A stretch of 64,000 nucleotides of DNA from Erinaceus europaeus (taxonomy: Eukaryota; Chordata; Mammalia; Eulipotyphla; Erinaceidae). Shown here piece after piece: positions 12,347-23,699 of the stretch (its first letter is position 1; each line of letters opens with the position of its first letter). The position numbers and the translations under genes are program-made. The DNA is taken from contig NC_080171.1 of NCBI RefSeq assembly GCF_950295315.1, forward strand, positions 111,183,593 to 111,247,592, written 5' to 3'. The notes below the pieces were generated by a model. The model was not told the DNA's origin and ran no database searches. It saw nothing but the letters and a program-made list of their open reading frames with translations.

Positions 12347-13327
12347 AGCTATGGTTTTTCTCACCCATAGTAGCACAATGAAAGAGGGCACAGGGGATTA
12401 TAAATCTCCACTGGGAAGGTAAACCCAGAAGCAGACTTGCTAACTCATTACCTATGTTTCTTTTTGTACCTTCCCCAGATGAAGCTATTATTTACATTGA
12501 CAGCAAAAGAGTATGGGAGTCCCCCACCCCCTCCTCACATCCTAGATAATGCCAAGTATTACCAAAAGGGCTTCATCTGTCACTTTGATTGAAGATATAG
12601 AAAAAGTATCTTCAGCTATTGGATCTGAAGTTCCTCAACTGTACACAAGGTTATACCATCTACGTTAACTTCCTCAGAAACTGTTTTTGTTTTTTTAAAG
12701 ATAAATTTTCTGCCAGTTGATCTTTTTATTCGCTTTTAGGCACTCATTATATTTTAAAGATACTGTTATTTGTCTTATGCATTCTATATACCTTAGTAGT
12801 TGACAGTGTCTTTTAAAGTTAAGACATTTTCCCCCGACAAGTTATTTTTCTTGTGATCATAATTATAAGTGGTATCTTTTAATGTTACTGAGTTTTGTGT
12901 TCAACAAAGAGAGGACTCCGCTATTCCAAACAGTGTGACAAATACTTGGTTTTATTGTTTTCCAGAAATGATGAGCTAGGTGAGTAACTTATCATTATTT
13001 ATTTTTTTTGATTTCTCAGTTATTTGAAAGGGCAACATGGTCTGCACATGGGGTTCTTCTTAATTATTGTCTATTTCTCTGCTACATAGTATTCCTCTGA
13101 TGCGCTGTCTAATTTCATCTGACTATCAGGCTTCTGTGACTAAATATGCTGTAGAACAAATTCTGTAAAGAGCTAGATAATGACTACTGTGAATTATGTA
13201 TGGTCAGAAAAGTAAAAAAAAAAAATTCCAAAGTAAAAACAGTATTTGGATCATTGCTCATACAAAACCGGGCTGGATTAATTTGATTCTTGCTATATCA
13301 TAGATATTATATGTAAGGTGAGCAGGA
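12347..13327. other. No gene or recognised repeat (AT-rich)
   Basis: AT-rich with T-runs; nothing named. Confidence 0.45.
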
Positions 13328-13491
13328 ATCTTTTATTTATTTATTTTTATTATTTTTATTTATTTGTTGGATAAAGACAAGTCAGAAATTGAGAGGGAAG
13401 GGAGGGGTAGAGAGAGTGAGAGACAGAGAGATACCTACAGCACTGCTTCACCACTTGTGAAGCTTTTCCCCTGCAAGTGGGGACTGGGTTT
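13328..13491 (-). mobile_element. SINE-B, head missing
   Basis: Tail (tttatttatttgttggata), body (gagagggaaggga), 'cactgcttcaccacttgtg', ends at 'gtggggactggg'. Confidence 0.85.
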
Positions 13492-14318
13492 ATCTTTGGT
13501 TCCAAATATATGTTCATATTACCTGCAAGGAATAATAGTTACTCTTTTCTTTTCTAATATTTGTACCTTTTACATTATGACCATATTCTTTGTACTTCCC
13601 GAGTAACACTGAGAAAGAGTATCTTTGCCTTGCTGCTGATTTAATGGAAAATTGTGTTTGCCATTGATCATGACACCCTCTTCTGGTTTGATATATTTAC
13701 ATATTCATGTAGTATTATCATACATAGCACTGGTTCATTTTAATATTTCATTGGAAAACAGTTTCCTAGAAAAGATGATATATATAATATATGTAGATAT
13801 GCATATCTATATATATAAATACTTTTCCACTGAAATGAGTTTTTATTTGTCACTGTACTTCAACTGTCTTTTCCTTCTGGGGATGACATCTTGTGTTTGG
13901 GAGTCCAGTGGTTTATCCACTGTTGGTTGCTTTGGTATGACTTGTTTAAATCACTGGAAGCCACAGAGCTTCAGTGGCCCAGTGTCAGATCAGTGACCAA
14001 TGCAGTGTTCTTGCTGTCTTTCCAGTTCCTGCATAAAGATTGCAGAAAATCGAGAACATTTACCACGTATCAAAAAACCCTGTTTTTATTGTAAACCTCT
14101 ACTCCGCCACCCCCATGCCAAATAAAAAAATAAAAGGTTTCTATGTGGTGGTGAACATTCAACTGATCCATCCTTGTAAAACCCTTGTGGACTGTGAGGA
14201 GAGTTCAGTTGTTTTTCTCATGGTTCACTGGGCTATTCACTAAGCCGTGTGTCATAAATGAAGACCATCTTCTCTGAACTTTCCTCTCTCACCCTCCACC
14301 TCGCACCACCACTCCTTC
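13492..14318. other. No gene or recognised repeat
   Basis: AT-rich with a short (TA)n around 13779-13820. Confidence 0.45.
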
Positions 14319-14370
14319 TTCTTCCTCTTCCTCTTCCTCTTCCTCTTCTTCTTCTTCTTCTTCTTCTTTT
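14319..14370. repeat. (TTC/TTCCTC)n pyrimidine tract
   Basis: Pure pyrimidine run next to an L1 tail; it probably grew from the tail. Confidence 0.9.
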
Positions 14371-15050
14371 TTATTTAAGAAAGGAGACATTAACAAAACC
14401 ATAGGATAAGAGGAGTACTGTTCCACACAATTCCCACCACCTGATCTCCATATCCCATCCCCTCCCCTGATAGCTTTCCCATTCTCTATCCCTCTGGGAG
14501 TATGGACCCAGGGTTGTTGTGGGTTGCAGAAGGTGGAAGGTCTGGCTTCTGTAATTGCTTCCCCGCTGAACATGGGTGTTGACTGGTCGGTCCATACTCC
14601 CAGTCTGCCTCTCTCTTTCCCTAGTAGGGTGGGTCTCTGGGGAAGTGGAGTTCCAGTACACATTGGTGGGGTCGTCTGTCCAGGGAACTCTGGTCGGCAT
14701 CGTGCTGGCATCCGGAACCTGGTGGCTGAAAAGAGAGTTAACATACAAAGCCAAACAAATCATTGAACGACCATGGACCTAAAGACTGGAATAGTGCAGA
14801 TGAAGTGTTGGGAGGTATTCCCTGCAGGCTCTTGTGTACTTCAGCTTTCAGGTATATATTTTTCCCTAGCTTATGGCCACGTGTGAACATATGCTCTATC
14901 TCAGGGGACCTGGAATATATCTAGGTTTGGGGACTTTATTGGGGAGTGGACCACCTGGAATGGAATTAGAGAATACTATGAAAGGAAAGGTCTCACCCGA
15001 GTGATGAAGGTGAAGGGTTGCCATTCCACACCTGAAGTCACCACCACTCC
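14371..15050 (-). mobile_element. L1 3' UTR (right limit uncertain)
   Basis: Complement of an L1 end: tttatttaagaaaggagac, then 'aaaccataggataagagg' and 'ctctgggagtatggaccc'. The same text occurs sense at 27510-28138 and 34226-34555. Confidence 0.75.
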
Positions 15051-15321
15051 TTCTTACAGGGAACTTGGGACCTCCACATATCCTCTAGGGGTCACACCAG
15101 GGGGAAATTCCATCATGGTTACAACTGAACCATAGAGAAACTAATTGATCAGCCCACAGTGGTGAGCCAACATTACTCCTCTGCCTCAGTTTCTTTCAGC
15201 TCCTTCCCTGCAGGAGAGCAGAAGGATGGAGGCATGGGGGAGATGCATCATTATGCTATTCAGAGGGTTATTCAATTTTCTTTTCTTCTCTTTTTTCCCT
15301 CTGTCTTCTGTTCTCTCTCTT

Positions 15322-15440
15322 CCAGAACACTGCTCAGCTCTGGCATATGGTTGTGTGGAGGACTGAATGTGGGGGGAGGGGCTCCAGAACCTCAAGCATG
15401 AAAGTTGTTTGCAGAACCATTATGCCATCACCCATACCTG
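15322..15440 (-). mobile_element. SINE-C
   Basis: 'cactgctcagctctggcat' through 'cagaaccattatgccatca'. Confidence 0.8.
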
Positions 15441-15636
15441 ATTTTTAATTTAATTTAATTTAATTTAATATTTTTGCTACTTTTAAGTAGTTAATGTAGA
15501 CTGTATTAGGCAGAACTCTTCAAAGAAACATCAAATAGGAGATAGGTAACAGATACATGTGAAGTAGGTTGGATGGTCCTTCTCCTTCTCCTCTTCCTCC
15601 TTTTCCTTCTCCTTTTCCTTCTCCTTCTTCTTCTTG

Positions 15637-15929
15637 CCTCCAGGATTATCGCTGGGGCTCAGTGTGCCTGCACTATGAATCCACTGCTCCTGGAGGCCAT
15701 TTTTCCATTGTTATTGTTGTTGTTGTTGCTGGATAGGACAGAGAAACTGAGAGAGAAGGGAAAGACAGAGAGGGGGAGAGAAAGATAGAAACCAGCAGAC
15801 CTTCTTCACCACTTGTGAAGTGACCCCCTTGCATGGGGGGGGGGGTGCCAGGGGCTTGAACCAGGATCCTTGCACTGGTCCTTGAGCTTTGCACCATGTG
15901 CGGTTAGCCAGTGCGTTACCACCAAGCCC
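15637..15929 (-). mobile_element. SINE-A with extra 3' module
   Basis: 'ttgcctccaggattatcgct' (module complement), 'ttgctggataggacagag', head complement ending 'ttaccaccaagcccc'. A long CT tract lies to its left. Confidence 0.9.
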
Positions 15930-16205
15930 CCGCGGAAGGTGCTTCTTATGAGAAACTGATAGAGAATATTGTAGAGATTATGATGTCTCACTATCTGTGG
16001 TCTCTAAGCTGGAGACCACAGGAAATCTGGACTAGAGTGTGATGGTAGCTCTAGTCTGAAGGTCTGAAGGCCAGGAGCACCAGTGTTGTAGCTGCCATTT
16101 CAAGGGTGGGAGAATACCAATGTTCTAGCTCCAAGAAAGGCACAAAGAGGAAATTCTTTCTTAAGGGGGAACTTAAGACTTTCGATTATTTTTAGACTTG
16201 CCACT

Positions 16206-16396
16206 TCTTCTAGCGTTTGCCCTTCTTCCATAGCCAGTCAACAGCATCAGGTTGAAAGCTGTCAGGAGCTGCTTGTTGCTGGCTTTGAAAGTGACTGGGA
16301 TCCATGTGGATTCAGTCAGCTAGGAATGATCGTCAGTTTCCCCAATGAATGGGTACTCACGGGATGCACCACGAGAAGGTCGATCCAATGCATCCC
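16206..16396 (-). mobile_element. 191-nt tailless retroposed sequence of unknown source
   Basis: It is flanked by a perfect 11-nt direct repeat, gacttgccact, at 16195-16205 and 16397-16407. Removing one copy restores the surrounding ancient repeat, so it is a true insertion. Neither end has an A-run. On the minus strand it starts GGGATGCA and has the complementary TGCATCCC about 28 nt later, which could form an 8-bp stem. A second copy lies inverted at 17686-17858 with about 5 mismatches in 173 nt. Confidence 0.7.
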
Positions 16397-16572
16397 GACT
16401 TGCCACTGAATCGATGAAATTCACCCACATGGGAGGACATTCTGCTTTACTTAGTTTACCAGTTCAAATGCTAACCTCATCCAGAATGACTCTCATAGAT
16501 ACTCACAGATTCATGTTTGACCAGATAGCTGGATGACCTAGTCAAGTTGACACATCAGTTATCCACCACTGA

Positions 16573-17685
16573 AACTTTTTTATTTCTCACTATAATTACT
16601 GTGTATCATTGTTCCAGAGGGTTCAGAAACAGTCTAGGTCCAGTGAGGTGATTGAGAAAAAAAAAAAAAAACTAAGGAGCCTTTTTCAGGTCCTTCTGAA
16701 GATCTTTGTTGTTGATACAGCAGATATGAAAGCAACAGAGATAAGCCCTTTGATGAGAAACAACAAGAGTACAATGAAATATGTTTGAGACTAGACTCTA
16801 GATTGTGGTGGCAGTTAGCAGGCACAAACTTAGCTTCCACAAGTTTGGTGACCTTGCTTCAGCCACAGGTCCTTCAGCCTCTTCTCTCTGTTGTTGTGGC
16901 CACAAACCCAGACTGTAGTAGACTATTTATCTGTTACCCCATTCAATCCATTAATCAAGGATAACACTATACCCTACTCATTCATCTTTATTTTATTTAT
17001 TTTTGCCATTGTTTACACTTCACTGCTCCAGGTCAACTATTTTCCCTTCAGACAGAAAGAAACAGAACTAGAGTTCAAGGTACTACAGCAGCACTGACAT
17101 GCCCCCAGAGCAATGGGAGTTAGGTGCGAACCTGGGTCCTGCATACTACAGAGCAGGTGTACTATTCAGGTGCTGTGTAGCTATAAATCTTCATGTTTTT
17201 AGCCACCCCATTACTTGCATATTTGAAACCTCATGAATTCATAATTGTATCACCCCTGAGCTGCTTTTTCATTCAGAGAGAGAGAAAGAGTGAGACACAA
17301 CATCAGAACTTTCCTTGGTACCATAGTATTTCCCAGGTGATGTTGGGGTTCCAAACCTGGGCAGCTTGGATGTCAATAAAACACATGCCCTATCTTCTAA
17401 GATCAGAATGCTCTTCTCTTTCTGATTAAAAGCCTTGCTTCTGCTACTGTTATCTCAAAGTGGGCTCCCTGTTCAGAAGCCAATGTTCGAACAAGAGTTA
17501 TTTCTCCTTTGATAAATTCTTTCTAGAATAAACATCCTTCCTGAGCATATATCATGAGGGGTCTTTGATATCCCATTAGAGGGGGGTGCGTTTCTGCATT
17601 GTCTCACTCTTGGTGTTTGGACTTTTGACCCATTACTTCCTGCCCTAGTAGGACTCTTAGTAAGAGAGTATTAGATTCTTCTGTT
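16573..17685. other. No gene; possible very old SINE remains
   Basis: Between the two inverted copies. Parts at 16980-17180 and 17260-17390 have a weak SINE-like layout (T-rich start, purine tract, 'cctgggtcctgcatactac') but are too diverged to assign. Confidence 0.4.
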
Positions 17686-17858
17686 TTCTCGTGGTGCATC
17701 CCGTGAGTACCCATTCATTGGGGAAACTGACGATCCTTCCTAGCTGACTGAATCCACATGGATCCCAGTCACTTTCAAAGCCAGCAACAAGCAACTCCTG
17801 ACAGCTTTCAACCTGACACTGTTGACTGGCTACGGAAGAAGGGCAAACGCTAGAAGAA
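17686..17858 (+). mobile_element. Second copy of the unknown 173-191-nt sequence, inverted
   Basis: Matches the reverse complement of 16205-16377 at about 97%. It lacks the first 19 nt of the other copy but shares its other end (cgctagaaga), as expected for 5' truncation. I see no clear duplication around it. Confidence 0.7.
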
Positions 17859-18047
17859 TTGGGTGAGTGGTCTTAACCTATATTCAGATCTTATGTATTT
17901 GATATCTTTTATGCTATTTTCGTCTGAGGACCTTCCAATTCACTGGACATAGGGAGGAGGAGAGGAGACGTTTTAGCCCTCCTAGAGCAATACTAGTTTT
18001 GCTTTGCTTTCTTTCTCTCCCCCCCCTTTTTAAAAAGGATTTAAAAG

Positions 18048-18405
18048 TATTTTATTTATTGTTTATTTGGGGGATTAATATTTTAAAGTAAACACAGTTG
18101 TTGGTACATGTATAAAATTTTCCCAGTTTTCTTCAAAACACTTTTACCCTCCAGCCTAGGCCCTCCACCACCATCATGCATCAGGACCTGAAACACGCCC
18201 CCCACACACACACACGCACACACTTCCTAGAGTCCTTTACTTTGGTGCAATAAACTAGACCCAGTCCACTTTTTACTTTGTGTTTCCCCTTTCTGTTCTT
18301 ATTTTTCAACTTCTGTCCATAAGTGAGATCACCCCATATTCATCTTTCTCTTTCTGGCTTATCTCACTTCACGTGATTCCTTCAAGCTCTTAGATGCTAT
18401 AATAG
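18048..18405 (-). mobile_element. L1 3' end
   Basis: Complement of the tail (tttatttgggggattaatat), then 'tactttggtgcaataaac' and 'ttctggcttatctcacttca', shared with copies at 35935 and 36896. Confidence 0.8.
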
Positions 18406-19635
18406 TTTGGAAATCAGGATAAATAAACAAAATACTTTCATTTAAAATAAGAATTCTAATAACAACCTGTATCTGTCAGTCTTCTGATAGTATGCCCTAA
18501 GATCAGTGGAAACAAAAATCAGGCTATGCCACAGTGAGAGGGACACCTGTGGCTATGGGTAGCACAATGAGCATTAAACCAAACAATCATTGGCAGCATG
18601 TTGTTCCAGTAACCGACAAGCTTGGGCTACTTGCCTCTAGATGAGGTCCAGTTATAGATAAGGCTGTCCAATGTGGTAAGGACTCAGAAGAAAACCACAC
18701 TACAGATAGATCTGGCATGCTTTTGCTCAGCGATCAAGACAGGAGTGCCACCTCTCATGAAAATCAGAGTGACAAATCTCCTGGAATGTTAGCTCTCGGC
18801 AATGCTCCAGAGTCCACAATGCAGCTGAATTGCATCTCAAAATTCAACCACATTTTCAACTGGAATGCTGGTGAATCAGGAAACACAGCCTACCCCCTAC
18901 CTCTTCCTTAAGCAGGTTCATTTGCTTTTGTGTTCACTGAATTTATTTATGAAATGGTGCTTTCTTGGGGGGGGGGGGGTGGGGGACACCCTAGAGCCTG
19001 TAAATTCCAGATAAAACCTTGTTGGTAATATACATTCAACCAAAGCAGCAATCACTAGCAAGGCAATTCCAAAATCCAATCCTGTTCATTCTTACATGTC
19101 AAAGGGCTCTGATTTCCTGCATCTCACCAGCATGGGGAAACAACTTTTAGCCTAAAGTTTCTGTGTACCGTGTTCTGGATTTACCTGAATATGCTGCCTC
19201 TGGCTGAGGTTTCTAGCATCATCCTATCTCTGACTCTAGTCTCTTTGAGATTTATTTTGAATGTAACGTTATAATATAATGAGAATTTATTATAGGTGAT
19301 ATGCTAGAGCAACATAGTGGTGTTACATTAGTATAAAATGTTGATTTTTTTTTCTTACGTTAGCTTATAATGGAGAACTCATCCCTCCACCACAAATATA
19401 TTTTTTTTCAGGACAAAGTGAGAGTTTTTCATGACCTTTTTGACTGAAGACACTTCTGTGAGGTTGAATTCACAAGTGTTTCTATAACCCACTTCTGTGA
19501 GTGAAGTCATCTATTCTGCCCTTTCTCCCTTTTCTTTACACACATGCCTTTCATTCCTGGTTAGATATCTCAAAGGTGGAGACTGGTGAATAGTCAGTTT
19601 CCCAAGGATCACTTGCTATCCCTGTTTTTTTTTTA
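18406..19635. other. No gene or recognised repeat
   Basis: A G-run at 18967-18984 is the only simple feature. Nothing named. Confidence 0.45.
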
Positions 19636-19851
19636 AACATTTTTTTTAGTATCTTTACTTACTTATTGGATAGAGACATTCAGAAGTTGAGAGAGAAAGG
19701 GGAGACAGTGGGAAAGAGACAGAGAGACACCTGCAGCCCTGCTTCCCCACTTGCAAAGCTATCCCCCTGCATGTGGGGACCAGGGGCTCGAACCTGGGTC
19801 CTTGCGCATTGTAATATGTGTACTCAACCAGGTGCGCCACTGCCTGGACCC
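19636..19851 (-). mobile_element. SINE-B
   Basis: Tail 'acttattggatagagacat', 'gcagccctgcttccccactt', head complement 'actcaaccaggtgcgccact'. Confidence 0.93.
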
Positions 19852-20098
19852 TTCTCTCCCTGTTTTGAAGTCTCCATAATCTCAGTCTACGTTGCCTTTC
19901 AGAGAAGGGGAATGCAGAGGGGTTGCATCCTCTCTGGCGCTACAGATTTGTGCATCCTGTGGGGCTGCATTTAGGTTGTTCATTAAATTCTTTAGACAAT
20001 AACAGCAGATGTTTCAGACTGAAAAATACCCTTGAAAGCCCCAGCTCCAGTCCTTCCCCAGTGAGTGATAATGAGCACACAAGTGCTTGGGACAAAAG

Positions 20099-20100
<2 letters not shown>

Positions 20101-20146
<46 letters not shown>
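20101..20146. repeat. (AC)23 microsatellite
   Basis: Perfect dinucleotide run. Confidence 0.98.
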
Positions 20147-20148
<2 letters not shown>

Positions 20149-20217
20149 TACATTTCCACTATGGAGCTGACAGTAGACACAAGAGCAAGACACAAGAGAT
20201 GTAAATTATCTCAGTGG

Positions 20218-20328
20218 AGGGCTGGGGAGACAGCAAAATGGTTATGCAAAAGACTCTCATGCCTGAGGTACTGAGGTCCGAGATTCGATCTCCAGTACCA
20301 CCATCAGCCAGAGCTGAATAGTGCTCTT

Positions 20329-20331
<3 letters not shown>
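20218..20331 (+). mobile_element. SINE-C
   Basis: 'gggctggggagacagcaaaa', 'tggttatgcaaaagactctc', 'caccatcagccagagctga'. Its tail runs into a TG microsatellite. Confidence 0.88.

Positions 20332-20375
<44 letters not shown>
20332..20375. repeat. (TG)22 microsatellite
   Basis: Perfect run in the SINE-C tail, complementary to the AC run 185 nt upstream. Confidence 0.98.
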
Positions 20376-20378
<3 letters not shown>

Positions 20379-20426
20379 CTCTCTGTATATTTCATAACTA
20401 ACTAGTAAATAAATCAAAGATTTTTC

Positions 20427-20590
20427 AAATAGTTCACCTGGACAGTGCTCTGCTTTGCCATGTGTATGGCCAAGCTTTGAGTCCTGTTCCTACCATGCTG
20501 AAAGAAGCTTCGTTCTATGGGTCTCATTTTTTTCTGTCTCTCTGTCTTTGTGTTTCTCTTTAAATAAATAAATAAATAAATAAAATAAAC
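20427..20590 (+). mobile_element. SINE-E
   Basis: 'agttcacctggacagtgctc', 'tttgccatgtgtatggcc', CT body, (AAAT)n tail. Confidence 0.75.
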
Positions 20591-21540
20591 TAGATATCCA
20601 ATGGCATGAGACAACACTACTGTGAATCCTGTGAGGGTCAGAAGGCTATGAAGCAAGACAGAAGCATATAAACGGTGTGATTGCATTTCCACAAGAGACA
20701 GGGTTATGCTGCATTGTTGTTGGTCAGGATGGGGAGCGTCTGGGAGGATTGGAACCAGTCCATGACCTTCCATGGTACCTTTGATCTTTGTTTTGGTTCT
20801 GGGATGGATACATGGATGAGCAGTTCAGGAGACATCAAAGAAAGGTGCATTTTGAAGATGTGCTACCTTTCTGTGTGCTTGTGTATAACTTTAGTTAATA
20901 ATGAAAAGGTATGAATGTTGGCTTTGTTGTAGGACAAACACATGGAGTGATCCATATGGGTCTTCAAAAAGGACAGACCCTTCTCTTGAACCACTTTCTT
21001 CTGCCCAGTGACTCTTCTTTCCTGCTTAGTGCCCTGCTCTGCTTTTCTTCTCCGACTGTATGTGACAGGAGGGATTAGGCAGGGAGATGCAGTGGGATCC
21101 TAATCAGGGTACTGTGAGATTATTGCCTTGAGGTTGCCAAGGAAAAGGAAGATAAACAACAACTATCATTGCTGCTATTGTTTTCAGCAGTGAAACTCCA
21201 GATAATTCAGAGGATGGAAAGCCTAAGAGCACAATGGTACTAGAATTGGAAGCTCGCAGATTCTTCAAGAATGTGTGCAAAAAGACAAAAGAATCTGTGA
21301 GTTAGATGCAGAGGTCTCATGAGGGGCAGCCCTTGTGCCCAGGTCCCATCAGGAACACTGGGAGAGGCTGATGACCAGAATCCTCCCCCCAATAAAGTCA
21401 ATGAAATAACCGATTCCCAGCTATAAGCTTTTATGAAGTTATAATCCAGATTTGTTGCTACTAAGCTGACTCATGTGAAACTGACTTCTTAAGAGGAAGA
21501 GATTCAGTTTCCCTCTCAGAAACCTAAAAAGAAAGAAAAA
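20591..21540. other. No gene or recognised repeat
   Basis: Nothing identified. Confidence 0.45.
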
Positions 21541-21612
21541 AGAAGAAGAAGAAGAAGAAGAAGAAGAAGAAGAAGAAGAAGAAGAAGAAGAAGAAGAAGA
21601 AGAAGAAGAAGG
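21541..21612. repeat. (AGA)24 trinucleotide repeat
   Basis: 72 nt of uninterrupted purine trinucleotide; no SINE or L1 tail clearly seeds it. Confidence 0.98.
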
Positions 21613-22064
21613 TTCTCCACAGATAATAAAAAGGACAAACCAATTCAGAACTTTCACTTCCCTGTTCTTTGCTGATCTCAAGGGCACTTAAGGGGGAAAA
21701 AATGAACACTGAGATACACAGGCCTATTTTAAGAGCTGCAGGTATTTCCACATTTGTGCTTTGACTTATTTCTAGATCAGAAGCTGGATGGCAAGTTCAC
21801 AAGGCCCCAGCCCACCTGGCATTCACTCTGTGTAATGGCTGGGAAAGAGCAGGCGTTTTGTGATTGAATACCATGAATTTTACTAATTTTTAACATCTAC
21901 TTGGGTGTTATGCACAGAGGCCAAGTCTGGAGTTTGGCTCAGTCTTTTCTTGGAATGATGCTTTTGAAACCAGAAGGGCCCCATAAAGAAATATCACAGT
22001 GCATTCCTTGGTGACTCTTATCACACCAATATTTGTAGCTTATAACTTTTTTTAAAAATTTTTT

Positions 22065-22345
22065 GCCTCCAGGGTTATTGCTAGGGCTCAGTGCCTGCAC
22101 TAGGAATCCATTGTTTTTTTCCATTTTGTTGTTGTTATTGCTGTTGTTGTTGCTGGGTAGGACAGAGAGAAACCCATAGAGGAGGGGAAGCCAGAGAAAG
22201 GGAGAGAAAGGTAGACACCCGCAAATGCGCTTCACTGTTTGTGAAGTGATCCCCCTTCAGGTGGGGAGCCGGGGGCTTGAACTGGGATCCTTATGCTGGT
22301 CCTTGCACTTCATGCTATGTACACTTAACCTTGTACACTACCAGG
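22065..22345 (-). mobile_element. SINE-A with extra 3' module
   Basis: 'ttgcctccagggttattgct', 'tgctgggtaggacagagag', 'gggcttgaactgggatcctt'. Confidence 0.9.
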
Positions 22346-22493
22346 TTAATAAGAACAGCTGGCCCCCGCTTATAGCTTTCCAGGTTAAAACTTCATCTGG
22401 ATACTGCAGAGGGTCTGTGCCCATCCACAAGTGTGACATGAGTGGATTGGACTCTATATGCCATCAGGATCTCTCTGTTTTAAGAACCACACT

Positions 22494-22645
22494 AGCATGG
22501 TCTGGAAGGCAATGGATAAAGCGTTGGACTCTCAAGCATGAGTTCCTGAGTTCAACCCCCAACAACATATGTACTAGAGTGATGTCTGCTTCTTTCTTTC
22601 TCTCCTATCTTTCTCACTAATAAATAAATAAAATATTTTTAAAAA
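22494..22645 (+). mobile_element. SINE-D
   Basis: 'gtctggaaggcaatggataa', 'ttggactctcaagcatgag', tail 'aataaataaataaaat'. Confidence 0.88.
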
Positions 22646-22959
22646 TCACACTAACTGAGCACTCAGGAGGAAAGAGATGTGTTCAAATTTGGCTGGGCTC
22701 CACAAGGGTTCACATAATGGAATGTGAAAGGATATCTGGTTCACTCAGTCCATTGGCTTCTAGGGAAGATAGTGGAGAGCCGGGATCACCTGGTCTAGGA
22801 GTTTCTGGCCAGCAGTCTACAAAGATGGGCTGCTTGAGGTGTTCCCAATACCCTAGGCACCCACTATAATTATTTCCATTCCCTCCATTTGCACACTTTG
22901 TGTTTGCCCAATAAGTTTTCATTTACCAATACTTAAAAAAACAAATAAACACCAATTTA

Positions 22960-23060
22960 CTTGCAACCCTTATTTTACAGTTGAGAAAACTGAACACAGA
23001 GAAATATACCAGTCAGGTATTTACAAACCAGATAGGGAAGAGCTATCAGATTTCTGAGCC
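22960..23060 (+). mobile_element. Possible MIR fragment
   Basis: 'ttattttacagttgagaaaa' and 'ctgaacacagagaaatatac' resemble the conserved core of the mammalian MIR SINE. Weak. Confidence 0.4.
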
Positions 23061-23164
23061 AAATGAACACTGCAAAAAGTAGTAATGTTCAAGAAGCCCA
23101 AGTTTCCTGTTTAGGAAAGAGCAAACTCCACAGAATCTTACAAAGATGTGTAATTAATATATTT

Positions 23165-23400
23165 AAGTGTTCGACCCAGGGCTTCCTAACTGCAGAGGGG
23201 AAGTTTTACAAGTGGCAAAGCAGGTCTGCAGATGTCTCTGACTCTCTCCTTCTCTCTCTCTCCTTCTCCTCTCTCAATTTCTTCTGTACTATCCAATAAG
23301 ACGAAAGAAAAAAAAAAAAGACCACTAGGAGCAATCGATTCATAATGTCAACACAAAACCCCATCAATAACCTTGAAGGCAAAGAAAACAAAAAAAAGAA
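23165..23400 (+). mobile_element. SINE-A with extra 3' module, 5'-truncated
   Basis: 'aaagcaggtctgcagatgtc', CT body, A-run, then 'ccactaggagcaatcgattc' module. Confidence 0.8.
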
Positions 23401-23429
23401 TATAAACTCCAGATAATACCCAAAAGTTT

Positions 23430-23690
23430 ATTATGAAAACAAGATTGGTGTATTGCACCAAAGTAAAAGACCCTGGGCTGGGGTGGGGGGAGGGTTTATG
23501 TCTTGGAAGACAGAGGAGGACCTAGTGGGGTTTGAATTGTTATGTGGCAAACTGAGAAATGTTACACATGTACAAACTATTGCATTTTATCTGATCTCTG
23601 TAGTGTAGTGGTTATCATGTTTGCCTCACAAACTATTACATTTTATTTTACTGTTGACTCTAAACCATTAATTCCACAATAAATAAATTT
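23430..23690 (+). mobile_element. L1 3' end (sense), split by a tRNA fragment
   Basis: 'gtgtattgcaccaaagtaaa', a G-rich tract, 'ggaggacctagtggggtttg', 'taaaccattaattccacaat', AATAAA tail. A 37-nt insert with target duplication lies at 23591-23627. Confidence 0.8.
23591..23627 (+). pseudogene. Retroposed 5' half of tRNA-Val (tailless)
   Basis: 'gtagtgtagtggttatca' then gtttgcctcac matches the D-arm to anticodon-loop half of tRNA-Val (the CAC isoacceptor fits best). The match ends in the anticodon loop, with no TPsiC arm. It is flanked by acaaactattgcattttat (23572-23590) and acaaactattacattttat (23628-23646), an 18/19 target duplication, and carries no A-tail. It cannot encode a tRNA. Confidence 0.8.
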
Positions 23691-23699
23691 TTTAAAAAG

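Larger units (their letters stand above)
15508..16572 (+). mobile_element. Ancient interspersed repeat, interrupted twice
   Basis: Words match an old repeat common across placental mammals: 'gcagaactcttcaaagaaac' at the left, and 'cccacatgggaggacattct' with 'gtcaagttgacacatcag' at the right. I recall the consensus but not its family name. It is split by a SINE-A (15637-15929) and a 191-nt insert (16206-16396). Confidence 0.6.

Noticed and set aside
14289..14763. Two overlapping minus-strand frames of 130-151 codons
   Set aside because: They lie in an L1 3' UTR and a TTC repeat (poly-glutamate artefact).
16205..17858. DNA transposon with 173-bp terminal inverted repeats
   Set aside because: The 11-nt duplication flanks the left arm alone, not the pair; no matching target repeat lies outside both arms, and no transposase is present between them.
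23596..23630. Possible functional tRNA-Val gene
   Set aside because: Only the 5' half is present; no TPsiC arm, acceptor 3' strand or terminator.
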